DNA of 64,000 nucleotides, taken from Drosophila miranda (lineage: Eukaryota; Arthropoda; Insecta; Diptera; Drosophilidae). Positions within the stretch are counted from its first letter, which is position 1; each line of letters opens with the position of its first letter. A model generated the notes under the pieces. The model was not told where the DNA came from. It was given only the letters and a program-made list of their open reading frames with translations, and did not search any database. Below are positions 59,401 through 64,000 of this stretch, one piece after another. The position numbers and the translations under genes were made by a program. The DNA lies in contig NC_046675.1 in NCBI RefSeq assembly GCF_003369915.1, forward strand, positions 15,252,001 to 15,316,000, read 5' to 3'.

Positions 59401-62400
59401 GCAAACATTTTGATGGTTCATTTTCTTTTTCACACACACACTGGCACTGGTACACACACCAGTGCATGGCGCACAACACACACGCCCATGTAACGAGAAC
59501 AAACGAACGGTCTGCGGGCTGGCTGCTGCTGTTGAACTCGTTCATGATGTTGAATTTTTGTTGTTTGCTTTGCTGTTTCGTCTTTCTCTTCGTCGCTGGG
59601 GCTGCTGCGCTACTTGGTTATGTTCTTTTTATCTGCTCTTCACTCATGAAAGGTTGAGCATAGCCCAAAACTTGGCCGCGTGTTAAAACGATATGAAAAT
59701 TTAGGGAATTCTTTATTTTAGTTCAATAGTTTAAGGCGTGGGCGTAACACCCGCACACACACTTGTGGACCATACGTGGCTCTCCCTCCTTGTGTCTGTG
59801 TGTGTGTGCGTGAGTGCGTGCAATATTTAAATCGATGTAAAAGCTGCATTTGGAGCTGACTCAGGCCCCTCTGTTTCAAATTCCAAAGAAAAAGTATTAG
59901 GAATTTGTTATTTGATAGTAAGCATGAAAGTCGGGGTCCAGCTGGGGAAACGAGGAGAACATCAAGAACTAGTCAAGAAAGAGACAACAATAAAGGAATG
60001 ATTGTTGTTGTTTCCTGCTAGTACTTTTCGCATTGCTGGTTATCGATATCTCGACTGAAATATATCTGGGCATGCACATGCTGCCCTCTGCGGTCTGGCG
60101 GTCCGGTAACGCCGCTGCGATAGTTTTTCCCCTTACAGTTATTCGAAGAATTTGTTGTCACATTTGTTACTATCGGCTAAACGAAATAATTATACAAAAG
60201 TTCAGTAAATTTGTGTTCCTTTTGCCTTTCCATCCGATAACAAACCCAGTTTGATGGCTAAAATTTTGCTCAATATTGCCAAAGTGATGAGGCGGAGTGC
60301 AAGAACAACAATGGACTTTCTATTACAATCTTTAAATCACGTAAAAATTCCGCTGCACGATTTAAGCTGTGCCGAACTTTTCGCCTCCATCCGGACTCTG
60401 CTCCGTCTTTTCACGCCGCTTGCTTCCTACCCTGCTTCTCCCCTTAGACCGTGTTAATTTTTATTATTTATGTACGTTTCTTTCGTTTCTCTTTATTTGT
60501 AGATCCTATTGGCATTCTTGTGTTTAAGGCCAGATCTCCTGGTAAGTTTCAGTTTCGCGATATACAATTGCCACAACCCGCACCCGATCCCGAGTCTTGA
60601 TCCTGCTCTCCAGAAAGATACGCGCATAAATCGAAGCGCTCTACGACCAACTATTGTCTCTAAAATTTCAAATTAGTTCTCTACTAATCCAACGATTGGT
60701 GCTTCACAATATTAATTTCAATCGGTACTTAACCCCCTATAACACCTCCACTCATAGATAAATCCAACACCACTTTTTTTCTGGCCTTAGACAACAAGAA
60801 TGTGCGCTCTACTGATCAAATAAAAAGCTTTATTAATATGTATAAAACTTCTATCGTATTTATATAACTCCAACCCCTTACCCCCCAGCTCTAGACTTTT
60901 CCCGCCTAATCCGTTACGTTTACTGTCCGTTTATCGAATTGAATTAACGTTTAACAAATATATTTTCGCCGTTTGTTTCTAGGATGATATACCCGAGTCT
61001 GATCCAGATAGTTGCCCCCACGAAGGAGAGGTGCGCGAGGATGAGGATGAGACGGAGGAAGAGTCGGAGGATTCGGAGGAGTCCGATGGAGACGATGAGG
61101 AGGATGAGGAAGAGATTGGTACTTAACTTCAAAAGATATTGCATCTCTTTTACTTTAATTTTACCCTTTGGCCCCTCTTTGTAGATGTCCTGCAAGATAA
61201 CGATGCAGATGATGAGGAAATCGATGACGAAGACGAGGAGGAGGATGCGCCAGAAGTGAGTCCCTTCCTCCTGGATGCGAACAACAAGCGCTCGAGTAAT
61301 CTCACCGCCCTGCTCGAGGCTGCGGCCAATGAGAAAGCTCCCGTCCTGCGACACGCCACCCACGCCATCGATGAGACTAAGCAGGCGCTGACCAAGATGC
61401 GATGTGCCAACAGCCCGCGCGACAAGAAGTTAGTAAATTGATGAATTAATCTTAATTAATCGTTAATCTTAACGCCATGGACAATGTACTTAACCCGCTT
61501 TCCTTGTCTTCCCGTATCCGTTGTTGCAGCAGTGGTTTCTCCCGCTCCCTTGTCGCCGCCTGCACGGACAACGACGTGAACACGGTGAAGCGACTGCTTT
61601 GCAAGGGAAATGTGAATCTTAACGATGCTGCCGCCTCCACCGACGACGGCGAGTCCCTGCTATCAATGGCCTGCTCTGCGGGCTACTATGAATTGGCACA
61701 GGTATGTACAACCCGCCAGAATTATTTAACAAAAAAGGCCCAAAATTGAAGAATGCGAAATCAGCTGATTACTGTAGTTGTGTGTGTAGGAGGGCTACCA
61801 ACTGCACCGAAAAATGTCTGTCATCGCGACTCTTTTCGCTGTGTGGCAACGCTTCACTGGGACGCGTCTCGTGTCGATTCTATCGATACCTACTCGAAGA
61901 AGAAGCTAGCACGCAACCAAAATTGTTCTGCATATTGAAAAATACAATAAAAAAAAACTGCATCGTTTTGCTAACCCAAACAAACCACACTATCTGCCAC
62001 AAATTAATAGAAACGCGAGATTTGTTTAGTAGATCAATCAATTCAAACGTCGCCACCATATTCCGTGGAAGTGAAACGAACATGTATATGATGCGTATGT
62101 GTGTATGTGTCTTCTTGTAGGTACTTTTGGCTATGTCCGCCGCGCAAGTGGAGGACAAAGGCCAAAAGGACTCAACACCTCTAATGGAAGCCGCCTCAGC
62201 CGGTCATTTGGACATTGTCAACCTGCTGCTCAGCCACAACGCCGATGTGAACGCCCATTGTGCCACCGGAAATACACCACTGATGTTTGCTTGCGCAGGC
62301 GGTCAGGTGGAGGTTGTCAGGGTACTCTTGAAGCATGGCGCAAATGTGGAGGAGCAGAACGAAAACGGACATACGCCGCTCATGGAAGCGGCATCAGCAG

Positions 62401-64000
62401 GCCACGTGGAAGTAGCAAAGGTGAGTCGTTCAATCGCCATAAATATAGTTTTTCGATTACATTTAAAGTGATTATAATCCGAGATTTGAGAGGAAGAGAC
62501 ATTAATCGAGTTACTGATTTGTCTGCTCTGTGATTTATTTTGATCTTATCTGATGCAAAAAGTGGTCCGAAGATGTGGCAATAACTTGCACGTGTTTGCA
62601 TGTGCTAATCGAAATATTATCCCTTGATCCTCCCTGTAGGTGCTACTGGACCATGGAGCCGGTATTAACACCCACTCAAACGAGTTCAAGGAGAGTGCCC
62701 TCACCCTGGCCTGCTACAAGGGCCACCTGGATATGGTGCGTTTCCTGCTGCAAGCCGGTGCCGATCAGGAGCATAAAACCGATGAAATGCATACAGCCCT
62801 GATGGAGGCATCGATGGACGGCCATGTTGAGGTGGCGCGACTGCTTCTCGACTCTGGGGCCCAGGTGAATATGCCAACCGATTCGTTTGAGTCGCCCCTA
62901 ACACTGGCCGCCTGTGGCGGTCATGTGGAGTTGGCCACGCTGTTGATAGAGCGTGGGGCCAACATTGAGGAGGTTAACGATGAGGGCTATACGCCGCTTA
63001 TGGAGGCGGCCCGGGAGGGGCATGAGGAAATGGTTGCTCTGCTGCTTAGCAAGGGCGCGAATATCAATGCCACCACCGAGGAGACACAGGAAACGGCTCT
63101 AACTCTGGCCTGTTGCGGAGGGTTCAGCGAGGTCGCGGCATTCCTCATCAAAGAAGGCGCCAACCTGGAGCTGGGCGCATCAACGCCCCTGATGGAGGCT
63201 TCACAGGAGGGGCACACGGATCTGGTGCGATTCCTGCTGAAGAACAAGGCCAATGTGCATGCCGAGACGCAGACGGGCGACACGGCGCTCACTCATGCCT
63301 GCGAGAATGGACACACCGATGCGGCCGGCGTGCTCCTGTCGTACGGTGGCGAGTTGGAGCACGAGTCCGAGGGCGGACGGACGCCCCTGATGAAGGCCTG
63401 CCGGGCGGGTCATCTCTGCACCGTCAAGTTCCTCATACAGAAGGGCGCTAATGTCAACAAACAGACGACCAGCAATGATCACACACCGCTCTCGCTGGCC
63501 TGTGCCGGCGGCCATCAGTCGGTGGTGGAGCTGCTGCTCAAGAACAATGCCGATCCCTTCCATAAGCTGAAGGACAACAGCACCATGCTGATCGAGGCCT
63601 CCAAGGGTGGGCACACGCGTGTCGTGGAGCTGCTCTTCCGGTATCCCAACATCGCGCCCACTGAGCTAGCGGCGGCCTCAAGCGCTGGCCAGGCCCAGGC
63701 CGCGGCCGCTGCTGCAGCCGCTGCCGCCGCAGCTGCCGCCGCTGCGGGCACGAATCAGATGCGATTGCAGCAGCAGAAGATCCTCCAGCAGCAGCTGCAA
63801 CACCAGCTACAACAGCTCAATGCCCCGCCCGGCCTCCACGAGCTGTCGGAGGCGGCTCGAGCCTCCAATCAGCAGCTATTCCACCAGCAGCAGTTCAATG
63901 CTACCGGCAATGGTTCGAACATTGTTGCCCTTGGCACCGGCGACTTTTTGGACGCTGGCGAACTGCAATTGACGGCAGCAGCCGCTGCCAGTGCCACTGG
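56472..64000 (+). CDS. mask: mask, multiple ankyrin repeats single KH domain protein (5' part; runs off the right edge)
   Basis: Exons are 56472-57872, 60983-61118, 61185-61428, 61530-61701, 62121-62420 and 62640 to beyond 64000, with consistent phases. mask is a large cytoplasmic scaffold that acts in receptor tyrosine kinase and Hippo/Yorkie signalling. Exon 1 encodes Ala/Ser/Thr/Asn low complexity ending in the acidic SESEEESVSE, which continues as DDIPESDPDS. Exons 2-3 are very acidic. From SRSLVAACTDND onward there are fifteen ankyrin repeats (TPLMEAASAGHLDIV type), the size of the known first block, ending at STMLIEASKGGHTRVV (about 63590). Ala- and Gln-rich linker then runs to the window end. 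The second ankyrin block and KH domain lie outside. Confidence 0.93.
57873..60982. other. mask intron 1 (3.1 kb)
   Basis: Bounded by GTGAGT at 57873 and TTTCTAG at 60982. It holds a motif-1-like GGTCACACT (about 58246) and CA-rich runs. No nested gene is supported. Confidence 0.5.

Noticed and set aside
1-64000. CRISPR arrays, bacterial operons, rRNA or tRNA genes
   Set aside because: None seen; the window is a fly nuclear genome segment, and I could not identify any tRNA-like cloverleaf by eye.

Overview
This is eukaryotic DNA from a fruit fly, most likely a species of the Drosophila obscura group. Short spliced introns, long CAG/CAA-rich coding exons and DINE-1/ISY-type Helitrons point to Drosophila. 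The recognisable genes (Smc6, a ZNFX1-type helicase, twin/CCR4, Spps, MED25, Spase22-23, mask) match my recollection of one neighbourhood of D. melanogaster 3R (Muller element E). The species and the synteny are inferred, not looked up.

Layout. (1) 335-9810 and 9825 to about 20370 are two direct tandem copies of one ~9.5 kb segment. Each copy carries the 5' part of Smc6 (minus), a complete 922-codon ZNFX1-type RNA helicase gene (plus) and the last three exons of twin, the CCR4 deadenylase (minus). Copy 2 is longer because a 1.1 kb Helitron has entered its Smc6 remnant. (2) 20.0-38.35 kb is the rest of twin: a 17.7 kb intron, then the exons that encode its N-terminal region and leucine-rich repeats. 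The intron holds a second Helitron, a 60-base G tract and an intronless 645-codon reading frame on the same strand. (3) 40.1-41.0 kb is a two-exon gene I do not recognise, with a duplicated 180-bp upstream block. (4) 41.4-44.4 kb is Spps (Sp1-like zinc-finger factor, minus). (5) 46.5-49.8 kb is MED25 (plus) facing Spase22-23 (minus), flanked by inverted copies of an AT-rich dispersed repeat. (6) 50-55.3 kb is repeat-rich: degenerate repeat copies, a decayed Helitron and a 1110-bp tandem repeat. (7) 56.5 kb to the window end is the 5' part of mask (ankyrin-repeat/KH protein), with all fifteen repeats of its first ankyrin block.

The genes are housekeeping or regulatory and do not form one pathway: SMC5/6 genome maintenance, RNA helicase, CCR4-NOT deadenylation, Polycomb/Sp1-type transcription control, Mediator, signal peptidase and mask signalling. 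The notable biology is the tandem duplication. Its geometry keeps an open-ended Smc6 only in copy 1 and a complete twin only in copy 2. The base changes agree: the orphan twin exons of copy 1 carry a catalytic-motif Asp to Asn change, and the helicase of copy 2 carries changes at motif residues. So the two copies look as if they are decaying in complementary parts. An assembly artefact that places two haplotypes in tandem is the main competing explanation.
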